From: Sporomusa acidovorans
GTDB taxonomy: Bacteria; Bacillota; Negativicutes; Sporomusales; Sporomusaceae
NCBI RefSeq assembly: GCF_900101845.1
Contig: NZ_FNAM01000007.1
Coordinates: 1 to 64,000 of the forward strand
Length of the DNA: 64,000 bases
Reading direction: 5' to 3'
Shown here: piece after piece, positions 26,367-35,062 of the stretch
Numbering within the stretch: the stretch's first letter is position 1
How the letters are laid out: each line of letters opens with the position of its first letter
Notes under the pieces: generated by a model
Databases searched by the model: none
The model's input: only the letters and a program-made list of their open reading frames with translations
What the model was told of the DNA's origin: nothing
Translations under genes and position numbers: made by a program

Positions 26367-27263
26367 ATGGAACATAGGACAAGAGTGGAACGCGCTATCA
26401 AGAGGCTGACTGTCGACCAGGTACCTTGTGCGGAATTAATCATTAACGACAAACTTGTGCAAACGATGTTTCCGGAGACAACGATCGGCTTTAGCCATCG
26501 CTTAGAGTTTGTTAATACATTGGGGTTAGATGCCACATGTCTGCATCCGGGCTGTCAATATTCGCCGGCAACAGTACCTTGCGCTAAGGATGTTGTATTT
26601 TACGATGCAGCAGAATGGGTCAACACCGATTTGTTTACCTTTGCCGTATTGGATGGTCCGGTTGGCTGGGGGACAAAACTGCTGGGTTTTGAACAGGTTA
26701 TGATGCAAATGACCCGGCATAGCCAAGCGGTTTGTGAATTGGCAGCCGCTGTCGAAACCATGAACAAAGAACTGATCAATCGCTTGGCCGGCAGCGGGGT
26801 CAATGGAATTATTCTGGCTGATGATATTGCTTTTACGCAGGGATTAATGGTCCGTCCGTCCGTTTTGCGGGAAATGGTGTTTCCGTCGCTGGCTGCGCAG
26901 GCCGCTTATGCCAAACAGTTGGGTTTGCCGGTATTCTTTCATTCGGACGGCAACCTGACGCTGGTGCTTGATGATATTGCCGCCGCTGGCTTTGACGGAC
27001 TGCAGTGCATTGAGGCACTGGCCGGGATGGATATCGGCGAAGTTAAGAAACAGGTTGGCGACCGGTTATGTCTATGGGGCAACCTGGATCCGGCAGAACT
27101 TATTGAGCCGCGCAGTGTAAGCCAGCTGGAGCAAACCGTAAGGCAGATTGTGCAAGCAGCCGGTCATGATGGCGGTTTGATTTTTGGAACAAGCAGCGGT
27201 CTGTTTGAAAACATGCGGCTGGATAGCCTGAAAGTTACTTATGAAATGGTCAGGAAAAGCTAG
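26367..27263 (+). CDS. Uroporphyrinogen decarboxylase-family (MtaA/CmuA-like) methyltransferase
   Basis: The 298-residue TIM-barrel protein belongs to the URO-D superfamily (LIESGVNGIILADDIA-like region at about 140, VFFHSDGNLTLVLDDIA, CLWGNLDPAELIEPRS, GGLIFGTSSGLFENM). The heme enzyme is longer (about 340) and has a conserved N-terminal arginine motif not seen here. Family members next to corrinoid proteins in acetogens and methanogens transfer methyl groups between cobamide and a thiol or tetrahydrofolate, using a zinc site (His/Cys; HSDGN and CLWGN-type positions are candidates). It stands alone upstream of the sigma-54 activators. RBS is AGGAGG. Confidence 0.75.
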   Translation: MEHRTRVERAIKRLTVDQVPCAELIINDKLVQTMFPETTIGFSHRLEFVNTLGLDATCLHPGCQYSPATVPCAKDVVFYDAAEWVNTDLFTFAVLDGPVGWGTKLLGFEQVMMQMTRHSQAVCELAAAVETMNKELINRLAGSGVNGIILADDIAFTQGLMVRPSVLREMVFPSLAAQAAYAKQLGLPVFFHSDGNLTLVLDDIAAAGFDGLQCIEALAGMDIGEVKKQVGDRLCLWGNLDPAELIEPRSVSQLEQTVRQIVQAAGHDGGLIFGTSSGLFENMRLDSLKVTYEMVRKS

Positions 27264-27308
27264 CCTGAATGAAGAAATTAACTAAACTGTAAGGACCGCA
27301 GCGTGAAT

Positions 27309-27360
27309 AGCCTCAGTCCGCTGTAATTTGGACTGAGGCTGTGGTTGGGGTTTTATTCTC
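27309..27360 (+). terminator. Intrinsic terminator after the URO-D-like gene
   Basis: AGCCTCAGTCC (27309-27319) pairs with GGACTGAGGCT (27330-27340), followed by a GT-rich stretch and TTTTATTCTC. Confidence 0.65.
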
Positions 27361-27373
27361 TCTATTTATGGGC

Positions 27374-27402
27374 TTGACCAAGTGACCGTATAGTGGTAGC
27401 AT
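27374..27402 (+). promoter_or_regulatory. Possible sigma-A promoter for the first activator gene
   Basis: TTGACC (27374-27379), 17-bp spacer, TAGCAT (27397-27402). It lies about 120 bp before the start codon, with a terminator hairpin in between. Confidence 0.4.
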
Positions 27403-27463
27403 AATACCAATAAGTTTATTCCATTATCGTGATAGTAGCATAGATTCATATACACGAGCAATG

Positions 27464-27502
27464 AAGCTCTCGAAAAACATTGGTTTTTCGAGAGCTTTTT
27501 TA
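27464..27502 (+). terminator. Terminator hairpin in the leader of the first activator gene
   Basis: AAGCTCTCGAAAAAC pairs with GTTTTTCGAGAGCTT and runs into TTTTTTAG. It ends only about 18 bp before the start codon at 27520, so it would stop transcripts started at 27374-27402 unless antiterminated. Otherwise a promoter must overlap it. Confidence 0.6.
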
Positions 27503-27519
27503 GTTTGATAGGGGGAGGG

Positions 27520-29157
27520 ATGGCTTTGGATTCTTCTAATGTAAATACTTTAATTACTATGCTGCCGGCAATGGCCCAAATGACCTGTTGTAGTATCGCC
27601 ATTACAGACAGCGAAGGGCGGACATTATATGCGGTAAATGTTAAGGGAATAGAAGAAGCACAAAAAAGAGGAGAGATCCATAGTTTGGCACAACAAACGG
27701 CTAAGACGGGCTGTCCTTATGTTAATTTTGAGGAAAATGGTTGTCTGGCCAAAGAGTGGATTTTGCCGCTGGAAGATTATGTTTTAGTTTTTCAAAGACA
27801 AGCGGATGAGGATTTTCAGGATAAATTGCAAAGAACTTTCAAAATGGCATTACCGCTGATCGCCAAAGTAGCGGGTGGCGAGGCCGTTCTTTTTAATGAG
27901 CGGGGAGAACGCCTTTTAAGTTTTGATGCAGATGGCAGGGAAGTGCTTACGTACAAGGGCAAAGTCAGTTTTCAAGCTTGTGAAGCGATGAATCGGCAGC
28001 AGCCTGTTGTCGGAGATTCCTGCTCTATGGGTGGGGCAATGGCGGTTCGCGTCCCCGTTACTGAGAGATTTGGCTTTGGGTTTAATAATGAAAATATTAC
28101 TCACCGGCATCAAAAGCTTTATGAAAAGGTGAAAAATTTGCAGCAGACACGGTATACGTTTGAAGATATCATTGGTAACAGTGAGTCGCTTGCCAAGACC
28201 AAAAGCATCGCCCGGTTTGTGGCCGGAGGTATTTCCTCCATCCTGTTAAGCGGGGAAACCGGTACTGGCAAAGAACTGTTTGCTCAGTCCATCCATCATG
28301 CCAGTGAGCGCTGCAACCGGCCTTTTGTCGCTTTAAACTGCGGGGCTATGCCGGCAAGCTTGATTGAAAGCAACCTGTTTGGCTATGAGGAGGGGGCTTT
28401 TACCGGCGCCCAAAAAGGCGGCAGAGCGGGGGCTTTTGAGCAAGCCAATGGCGGAACTATTTTTCTTGATGAAATCAGTGAGATGGAATTGAATTTGCAA
28501 ACACGGCTTCTTAGGGTGCTGCAAGAAAAAGAAGTGGTTCGCATTGGTGGTTTTAAAGTAAAGCAAGTGGATGTAAGAATTATTGCTTCTACCAATAAAA
28601 ACCTGAATGAATTAATTGCCGCGGGAAAGTTCCGGCAAGACCTGTATTACCGGCTCAATGTGGTGCAAATAAAAATACCGCCGCTCAGAGAACGGCAGAG
28701 TGATGTTGTTCTGTTAGCCAAGCATTTTATCAACCAGTTTAACCGGGTGTTTGGCAAAAAAGTCAAAAATATTGAAGAAAAAGCACTACAGATTTTACAG
28801 AACCATTCCTGGCCGGGGAATGTCCGGGAACTGCAAAACTGTATTGAGCACGCCATGAATATGGTGGAGACGAACGAGGTGCTTGCCTGCAACCATTTGC
28901 CGGCTTATTTGTTTCAGTCCGCTCAACCGGCAACCGAGACTCCTGTTATTGAATTTTGTCCGCGCGGGCTTACATTAACGGAGGCTTTGCGAAATACCGA
29001 AAAAATGATTATCAAAACTGCTTTGGAGCGAGCCAAACACAAGAAAACAATTGCCGCAAAACTCTTAGGAATCAGCACGGTAACGCTGTGGCGAAAACTT
29101 TCGGAATACGGTTTGGAAGAAGAACCCGGCATACAACCGGAAGGGCAATGTTTGTGA
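27520..29157 (+). CDS. Sigma-54-dependent transcriptional activator with duplicated sensor module (paralogue 1)
   Basis: The 545-residue protein has a central AAA+ domain with Walker A GETGTGKE, the sigma-54-contacting GAFTGA loop and Walker B FLDEIS, and a Fis-type helix-turn-helix at the end (AAKLLGISTVTLWRKL). The N-terminal 200 residues hold two related modules: a divergent first copy (LPAMAQMTCCSIAITDSEG..., with extra cysteines TGCPYVNFEENGCL) and a second copy (LPLIAKVAGGEAVLFNERG...VVGDS...AVRVPVTERFGFGFNN). There is no receiver domain. Start is ATG 27520 next to GGGGGAGGG; TTG 27505 is an alternative. Its targets may be the neighbouring -24/-12 promoters. Confidence 0.9.
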   Translation: MALDSSNVNTLITMLPAMAQMTCCSIAITDSEGRTLYAVNVKGIEEAQKRGEIHSLAQQTAKTGCPYVNFEENGCLAKEWILPLEDYVLVFQRQADEDFQDKLQRTFKMALPLIAKVAGGEAVLFNERGERLLSFDADGREVLTYKGKVSFQACEAMNRQQPVVGDSCSMGGAMAVRVPVTERFGFGFNNENITHRHQKLYEKVKNLQQTRYTFEDIIGNSESLAKTKSIARFVAGGISSILLSGETGTGKELFAQSIHHASERCNRPFVALNCGAMPASLIESNLFGYEEGAFTGAQKGGRAGAFEQANGGTIFLDEISEMELNLQTRLLRVLQEKEVVRIGGFKVKQVDVRIIASTNKNLNELIAAGKFRQDLYYRLNVVQIKIPPLRERQSDVVLLAKHFINQFNRVFGKKVKNIEEKALQILQNHSWPGNVRELQNCIEHAMNMVETNEVLACNHLPAYLFQSAQPATETPVIEFCPRGLTLTEALRNTEKMIIKTALERAKHKKTIAAKLLGISTVTLWRKLSEYGLEEEPGIQPEGQCL

Positions 29158-29186
29158 ATATGGCTGTAGCTTTAATGAGTAACGAC

Positions 29187-29226
29187 AAAGATAGATCTGA
29201 TTGTTTCCAGGTCTATCTTTTTGTTT
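29187..29226 (+). terminator. Intrinsic terminator after activator 1
   Basis: AAAGATAGATCTG (29187-29199) pairs with CAGGTCTATCTTT (29209-29220) and is followed by TTTGTTTG. Confidence 0.7.
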
Positions 29227-29366
29227 GTTGCTATTTTTTTACTCTTTATCGACACGCGCCGCAATCGTATCCGGCCTAGCGGTTACAATTTGCGGCTTTT
29301 TTATACGATGCTGTCTTTACAATTCGCAGAGAACCTTAAAAAATGTTCTTCAACATGTAAGTGTTT

Positions 29367-29382
29367 TGGCATGTAACTTGCA
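29367..29382 (+). promoter_or_regulatory. Sigma-54 (-24/-12) promoter upstream of activator 2
   Basis: TGGCATG-TAAC-TTGCA matches the consensus TGGCACG-N4-TTGCA with one change; the GG and GC pairs are 12 bp apart as required. The downstream gene starts at 29551, giving a leader of about 155 nt. The rest of the 29158-29550 spacer shows no gene. Confidence 0.7.
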
Positions 29383-29550
29383 ATAAGTTAAAACGGAGAT
29401 TGCTATCGCATCCTCAAATGAATCGGCTTAATTTTGCAGAGAGGGTCACAATATCAATGGAAAAGAACGGACGGAACAGGATTTGATTGGTGAAATAGAG
29501 AGCAACTCCAAGCATGAATTAAATAAGTATGTAAGAAATGGGGTGCGCCT

Positions 29551-31131
29551 GTGTCGGATTTGCTGGAATGTATATTGCAGTCGCTTATGCCGATAGCCCG
29601 CATTACCGGTGGTTATGCCACCGTTACGCATAAAAACGGTGTTCGGATTAAGACTGTGAACTCGCAGGGAAAGGAAGTGGCTGCGCTGAAAGGTAAAGTT
29701 TTCAAGTTAGCCCAAACAGCCGGGGTAAACGGACAAGTTAGTGTGGGGCCGTCGCAAATCATTGCAGGGGCGGAAGCCTGGGGGCTGCCGCTGGGCGATT
29801 ATGTGCTGGCGGCAAGTAATTTGGAACGCTTGCAGGGCGAACAGGAACTGGAAGAATCTCTGAGAAAGGCGCTGCCGTTTATTGCCAGAGTCGCCGGCGG
29901 TGAGGCGGTTCTTTTTGATCATGAAGGCAGAAGAATAGCCAATGTTGGCAGTGACGGGCAGGCAAATGCCAGTTATATTGGCAAGATAAGCCAGGCCGCC
30001 CAGCAGGCCATCCAGAGTCAGCGGCCGGTGATCGGTGAATCGATTTCCGTTCTGGGGGCAGTTGCGGTGCGTATTCCGATAACCGCCAAATATGGTTTCG
30101 GGTTTAATAATGAACAAAATGTGCGCAGGCAGCAAAAGTTATTGGAAGAAGTAAAAAAATTCCAATATGCCCGCTATAATTTTGACGATATTGTTGGGAC
30201 AAGTGAGGCAATTAATAAAGTAAAAAGCCGGGCTGCTTTTGTAGCCAAGGGGATTTCCTCCATTATCATTTCCGGTGAGACCGGGACAGGCAAGGAATTG
30301 TTTGCCCAGTCGATTCACAACGCCAGTGACCGGCGAAGTCAGCCTTTTATTGCCGTTAATTGCGGTGCATTGCCCGAATCATTAATTGAAAGCACCTTTT
30401 TTGGCTATGAAGAAGGAGCTTTTACCGGCGCGAAAAAGAAGGGAAGTCCGGGCGCGTTTGAACAGGCCAACGGCGGGACCATCTTTCTTGACGAAATCAG
30501 CGAAATGGATGTTAACTTGCAAAGTAAGTTATTGCGGGTATTGCAAGAACGGGAAGTGACCCGCCTCGGCGGTGAGAAAGCGGTTCGGTTGGATGTGCGG
30601 GTGATTGCATCCACTAACCGGAATATCGCTGAGATGATCAGTAACGGTACTTTTCGCAAAGATCTGTATTACCGCTTGAATGTTGTTGAACTTAAAATCC
30701 CTGCCTTGCGGGAGCGCTACGGTGATATTCTGGCACTGGTCCATGGCTTTATTACTGAATTCAATATTTTATTGGGCAAGTTTGTAACCGGTATTTCGCA
30801 AGAAGCCATAAAGATTGTCGAAGGGTATCAATGGCCGGGGAATATTCGTGAACTTAAAAATAGTATTGAATATTCCATGAACATTGTCAGCGTAAACGAA
30901 AGTACGATCGAGAAGCGGCATTTGCCGCAGTATCTGCATAATTGGCGGCCCCAAGGCAAGGAAGTGCGTAAAATTGATACGCTGGCGGCAGCAGTTGCCG
31001 CTGCCGAAAAGCAATCCATTCTCTTGGCGCTGGAGTATTCGGGCTGGACGAAAAGAAAAGCGGCCAAACTGTTGGGGATCAGTACAACAACGTTATGGCG
31101 TAAGATGGTAGAATTGGGAATTGAATTATAG
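29551..31131 (+). CDS. Sigma-54-dependent transcriptional activator with duplicated sensor module (paralogue 2)
   Basis: The 526-residue protein starts at GTG. Residues about 10-100 and 105-195 are two copies of one sensor module (LMPIARITGGYATVTHKNG... and ALPFIARVAGGEAVLFDHEG...), each ending in a strand pattern with GxS/GES. The AAA+ domain follows (GETGTGKE, YEEGAFTGAKKK, GGTIFLDEIS), then a Fis-type DNA-binding domain (AAKLLGISTTTLWRKM). It is close kin to the genes at 27520 and 44623. A -24/-12 element lies in front, so it may be activated by itself or a paralogue. A gene downstream (the MFS pseudogene) also has such a promoter. Confidence 0.92.
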   Translation: MSDLLECILQSLMPIARITGGYATVTHKNGVRIKTVNSQGKEVAALKGKVFKLAQTAGVNGQVSVGPSQIIAGAEAWGLPLGDYVLAASNLERLQGEQELEESLRKALPFIARVAGGEAVLFDHEGRRIANVGSDGQANASYIGKISQAAQQAIQSQRPVIGESISVLGAVAVRIPITAKYGFGFNNEQNVRRQQKLLEEVKKFQYARYNFDDIVGTSEAINKVKSRAAFVAKGISSIIISGETGTGKELFAQSIHNASDRRSQPFIAVNCGALPESLIESTFFGYEEGAFTGAKKKGSPGAFEQANGGTIFLDEISEMDVNLQSKLLRVLQEREVTRLGGEKAVRLDVRVIASTNRNIAEMISNGTFRKDLYYRLNVVELKIPALRERYGDILALVHGFITEFNILLGKFVTGISQEAIKIVEGYQWPGNIRELKNSIEYSMNIVSVNESTIEKRHLPQYLHNWRPQGKEVRKIDTLAAAVAAAEKQSILLALEYSGWTKRKAAKLLGISTTTLWRKMVELGIEL

Positions 31132-31308
31132 ATAACTTTGATAAAAGCAGGTAGTAAAAGATCCTTAAAGGCTTTCCTAACGGGGAAAAATTAAGTATCA
31201 AAATCAAGAACAACTGACATTTTTCATAAAAACATTTCCTTGCTGTAATGTGTATTGCATTTGTGAAATACAATAAGACTAAAATTATAGTATTTTTTTT
31301 AAAAGCGA

Positions 31309-31346
31309 CAAAATGCATTTCATTATTGAAATGCATTTTGTTTTTT
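31309..31346 (+). terminator. Intrinsic terminator after activator 2
   Basis: CAAAATGCATTTCA (31309-31322) pairs perfectly with TGAAATGCATTTTG (31327-31340), loop TTAT, followed by TTTTTT. Confidence 0.8.
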
Positions 31347-31478
31347 ACGGAGCCCGAAAGTGTTGCCGCCGCGCCAAAAAACAAGCGGATAGCAGCTTTG
31401 CTCATCAGCTAAAGACAGCTCTGGCCAAACAATGATCAAGGTGGACATTGGTGCGGATTTTTGTAGGCCGGCAAGGCT

Positions 31479-31494
31479 TGGCATGGTTGTTGCT
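31479..31494 (+). promoter_or_regulatory. Sigma-54 (-24/-12) promoter upstream of the MFS/permease/hydroxylase genes
   Basis: TGGCATG-GTTG-TTGCT keeps both invariant dinucleotides (GG and GC) 12 bp apart. Transcription would start near 31505 and leave about 360 nt of leader before the MFS gene. Confidence 0.7.
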
Positions 31495-31504
31495 ATATAG
31501 ATAG

Positions 31505-31864
31505 TTGAGTTTTGTTAAAACCAATGCCGCAGGCGGTAGTAGATATAAATGGAATCGGCGAATTTCAAGAGATTGATAGTTCTCACCAATGGTGTGCCGG
31601 GATCAACCCATGATTCCTAATTACAGGTAACCTTACCGTAAGGTGGGGAAGAGCCGGGTTGACTTCCGGCCGCCGCAGCTATAGCCAACGACGTCTAAGC
31701 TGTGATCGGTATTTACATAGATGCTTTGCTGTATAAGAATTTGTTACAGCAACCGAAAAAGCGGGCAACGGTGCAGCAAGATGGAGGCGATGCGGATACA
31801 AGGTAAGTGGTTTAGTAAGAAATTGCAAGTTTAATAAAAAATAATGAATCAGAGGTTTTTTATT
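31505..31864 (+). other. Long structured leader of unknown type
   Basis: This 360-nt stretch has no credible gene but many complementary segments: CCTTA/TAAGG (about 31632-31644), GCCGG/CCGGC (about 31651-31670), a TCAACCC near 31600 that matches GGGTTGA near 31655, and TTGCTGTA/TACAGCAA (about 31727-31755). The GC content is higher than in typical spacers here. It looks like a folded RNA. I compared it with cobalamin, molybdenum-cofactor, purine and tetrahydrofolate riboswitches from memory and could not match a conserved core. Positions of the stems are approximate. Confidence 0.4.
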
Positions 31865-32873
31865 ATGAGTACTTATGGGACACCGGTAACTGTGGCGGCA
31901 AAACTTGACCGGCTGCCACTTTCCGGATTTCATTACAAACTACTGACCATTAATGGTTGTGCCTGGGCCTTTGACGCGTTCGACGTTGGCTTGATAACTT
32001 TTATTGCTACCGCGCTAAGTGAGGCCTGGCAGCTTAGTTCGGCACAAGTTGGCATTTTACTCAGTTCGGGATTACGCTTTACCGGCATTTTACATTTGGA
32101 TCGTACGCCGGCGTCTGCCGGAATCTCCCCGGTGGCTTGCCCTGCAGGGGCGGGATCAGGAAGCGTTGAGCATTGTTGAGCAGATTGAGGGCGAAGTGGC
32201 GAAACCCCACGCAATACCGTCGGTTACAGAAGACAAGCTGGCGGCTGTCAACGTCGCCGGTAAAAGTTCGGTGGGCACTTTATTCTCACCGGCATACTGG
32301 CGGACGACACTAATGCTTTGGCTGCTTTGGTTTCTAGGTATGTTTGGCTATTACGGGCTTTTCGCCTGGCTGCCCTCCTTGCTGGTTAAAGCCGGCCACA
32401 GCATGGTAAAGTCTTTCCTTTATGTAGTGATTATGCAACTGGCGTACATTCCCAATCAAATTGCCTGTGCTTATGGCATGGACAAGTACGGCCGGAAACG
32501 GTTGCTGACCGCCAATCTGCTGTTAGCCGGAATAGCGACAGTGCTTTTCGGCTGGGCATTGGGCCTGGGGGCCCTAGCCATCGGTCAGGTTGTATTTTTG
32601 GGAGTGGTGACTTCTTTCTTCGTGTCAGGCGTATGGGGGATAACCTATACCTATACACCTGAACTGTACCCCACTGGCGTGCGGGTAACGGGAACAAGCA
32701 TGGCGGCAACCTGCTCGCGGGTGGGTTCCATGCTGGCGCCATTGGTTATTGGCTACGCACTTAATTTCGTGGGTGTTACCGGGGCGATTGCGATTGTTGC
32801 CGGCGCCTTTATCCTCGCCGGCATTGTCGTAGCTATTCTGGGCAGGGAAACCCGCGGCCAGAGCCTGCAGTAA
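31865..32873 (+). pseudogene. MFS transporter, internal deletion with frame change
   Basis: The N-terminus (ATG 31865, MSTYGTPVTVAAKLDRLP) reads through the first transmembrane helix (INGCAWAFDAFDVGLITF) to about 32070. The homology then continues in another frame from LPAFYIWIVRRRLPESPRW (about 32075) to the end (RETRGQSLQ). In 12-helix metabolite:H+ symporters about 120-140 residues, helices 2-5, lie between these parts. The gene has thus lost about 400 bp and its frame. The family resembles aromatic-acid or niacin type permeases. Whether this is natural decay or a sequence assembly gap cannot be told here. Confidence 0.75.
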
Positions 32874-32910
32874 GGAAGAAGTCAAGCAATGGTTGATCAA
32901 GAAAGGAGAA

Positions 32911-34275
32911 ATGAATGTGAGCAATCAAATGACGAAATCGCCCTTGCAGGTTTCCATCGAAACCAAATTATCGCTGGCCGAGAATATTACATTCGGCCTT
33001 CAGCATTTACTCGGGTTAACAGGAATTTGGCTATTCCCCGGCATCATTGGCACGGTCTTGGGACTTATGCCGGAAGTGGTTGGCTACATTGTTCAGTGTT
33101 GTTTCATAACAACCGGCATCGTTACGATACTGCAGTCAAGCCGCTTTTTGAAGCTGCCGGTTGTGCAGGGCCCGACAGCGGCATTTTTTGTAGCAATCAT
33201 GTCAGCCGGAAAAACGTTGGGGCTAGGGGTCGCCTATGGATCTTTATGCGTAGCGGGCGTTATCTTTATGGTCTTGTCACTTCCTTTTAAAAAATTAGGC
33301 ATTATGGGCCGGCTTGTCAAATACATAAGTCCTCCCATTGTGTTTGGCAGTCTGTTAGTAATTATCGGGGCTCAGCTGGCCGCTTATGGATTGCCAGGCT
33401 TCTTTGGACACGCCGGAACTGCCGGTTATCCCGGATTTAATTTTGCAGCCGCCGTCGTCACTCTGGTAGCGATTATTCTCTTCATGACTTTGGGGGGGAA
33501 CGGTATCTTGCGACGGGGCGCTATTTTGTGGGGCATTATTGTCGGGACGCTGTTTTGTGCGGCTTTCGGGAATTTTGATACTTCCCCGGTGGCCAAAGCC
33601 TCGCTGCTTAGCCTGCCTCAAATCTTTCCCTGGGGATTCGGCGTAAATGCCGGGATTGTGCTATTAATGTGCGTAGCCTTTATTCATGCAACCGGTGAGG
33701 CAATGGGCATGTATACGTTGCTGACCGGCTGGGATGGACAAAAGCTCACTGTCGACCGGGTTAACCGGGGAATATTTACTGAAGTCTTAGGCTGTACTCT
33801 CGGGGGGATATTGGGCGGCATAGCAACCACTTCCTATCCTGAGAACATCGGCATAATCCGCGTATCCGGCATTGGCAGCAGATTTGTGACGCTTACGGCG
33901 GGAATACTCGCGCTATTTCTGGGGTTCCTGCCCAAAATCGGGGTGCTGATCGCGATTATTCCGGGAGCCGTTCTGGCCGGCGCATCCGCGCTGCTTTTTG
34001 GTGTAATTGCGTACAGCGGTATTCAGATGCTGGCGGTTGTGGAGTGGGATGAACTTAATATGGCGGTAGCTTCGACGGGATTTATCATTGCGCTGGGGGC
34101 GATGTTCATGCCGGCCGAAATTCTCGATATGCTCCCTCTTTCCGCCAAAATTTTTATGTCTCAGCCGATGCTGGTGGGAGTAGTTTTGCTAATCACATTG
34201 AATATTGTTATTAATATGTGGCTCAGACCATTGCTGGCCCAAAAACAAGTACAAAGGGTGGAGGATATGAATTGA
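32911..34275 (+). CDS. Nucleobase:cation symporter-2 family permease (uracil/xanthine type)
   Basis: ATG 32911 follows AAAGGAG and gives 454 residues. The protein has about 14 hydrophobic segments and the NCS2 features: an N-terminal LAENITFGLQHLLGL helix, the QGPTAAFF region in TM3, and the substrate motif around ATGEAMGMYTLL and TTSYPENIGII (the position of the NCS2 signature). NCS2 members import xanthine, uric acid or uracil with H+ or Na+. It is followed with a 4-bp overlap by a cysteine hydrolase, then by a molybdenum hydroxylase, which suggests uptake of a purine or other N-heterocycle for degradation. Confidence 0.88.
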   Translation: MNVSNQMTKSPLQVSIETKLSLAENITFGLQHLLGLTGIWLFPGIIGTVLGLMPEVVGYIVQCCFITTGIVTILQSSRFLKLPVVQGPTAAFFVAIMSAGKTLGLGVAYGSLCVAGVIFMVLSLPFKKLGIMGRLVKYISPPIVFGSLLVIIGAQLAAYGLPGFFGHAGTAGYPGFNFAAAVVTLVAIILFMTLGGNGILRRGAILWGIIVGTLFCAAFGNFDTSPVAKASLLSLPQIFPWGFGVNAGIVLLMCVAFIHATGEAMGMYTLLTGWDGQKLTVDRVNRGIFTEVLGCTLGGILGGIATTSYPENIGIIRVSGIGSRFVTLTAGILALFLGFLPKIGVLIAIIPGAVLAGASALLFGVIAYSGIQMLAVVEWDELNMAVASTGFIIALGAMFMPAEILDMLPLSAKIFMSQPMLVGVVLLITLNIVINMWLRPLLAQKQVQRVEDMN

Positions 34276-34958
34276 AGGCGTATTTTAACGGCGTAAAAAA
34301 GTCATTGGCAGGCACAGAACTATGTAATTACTACATAAATGCCACTAAGACGGCAGTTATAACCATTGATATGCATAGGGGCCACTTGGACGCGGGACCG
34401 GACTGCCCATGTCCGGCCCCACGGGCTCGAGCTATCATAAAACCGATAGATAAGTTCACTGCTGCGTGTCGGCAGTTGGGGATGCCAATTATTCACGTAC
34501 GATCAGTTTTGCGAAAAGACGGATCAGATGATGTTAACGGCAATATCTCGGCCTGGAGACTGGTGTTTCCCATGACTGTAGGGGATATTGCCGGGTCTGG
34601 GGAACACGCTCTGGAAGGAACCAAGTGGACCGAATTCGCCATAAGGGTAGAGGAAAAAGATTACATCGTAAACGGGAAAAAACGTCTTAGCGCGTTTTAT
34701 CCAACCGACCTGGAACTCCTGCTGCGAAACCTTCACAAAGAAACAATTGTCCTTGTAGGCACAATGACGGATTGTTGTGTTCTTAACACAGCCTTTGACG
34801 GCGCAAACAGAGATTTCCGGATTATAGTCCCACGGGATTTGTGCCGGGGTTTTGAAGATCTGGAGGAACCTGCCTTACGGATCATCTCGCTGCATCTTGG
34901 CCTTGTAGTAGATTCCGGCGACCTGTTGCAGGCGTGGCAAGAACAGCTTGCCGATTAG
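34272..34958 (+). CDS. Isochorismatase-family cysteine hydrolase
   Basis: The best start is TTG 34272, overlapping the permease stop as TTGA behind GGAGG, giving 228 residues. The family triad is visible: Asp in VITIDMHRGHLD, Lys in VNGKKRLSAF, Cys in GTMTDCCVLNTAF. Relatives hydrolyse amides and ureido compounds such as N-carbamoylsarcosine, ureidoacrylate, maleamate or nicotinamide. Translational coupling to the NCS2 permease and the molybdenum hydroxylase downstream point to cleavage of an amide or ureido intermediate in N-heterocycle catabolism; the exact substrate is unknown. Confidence 0.85.
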   Translation: MKAYFNGVKKSLAGTELCNYYINATKTAVITIDMHRGHLDAGPDCPCPAPRARAIIKPIDKFTAACRQLGMPIIHVRSVLRKDGSDDVNGNISAWRLVFPMTVGDIAGSGEHALEGTKWTEFAIRVEEKDYIVNGKKRLSAFYPTDLELLLRNLHKETIVLVGTMTDCCVLNTAFDGANRDFRIIVPRDLCRGFEDLEEPALRIISLHLGLVVDSGDLLQAWQEQLAD

Positions 34959-35062
34959 CGACTAGGTATACTTGCCCAATAAAACGCAAGAGAACCATTA
35001 GAGGCAATCCAATAAAGATTCTTTTTTGACAGAGTGTTATAAGTCATAAAGGGGAGAAAACC

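Noticed and set aside
31505..31864. Cobalamin riboswitch
   Set aside because: A fragment (GGTTGACTTCC...CCGCAGCTATAGC) is faintly similar, but the conserved B12 box and the GCCACTG element are absent.
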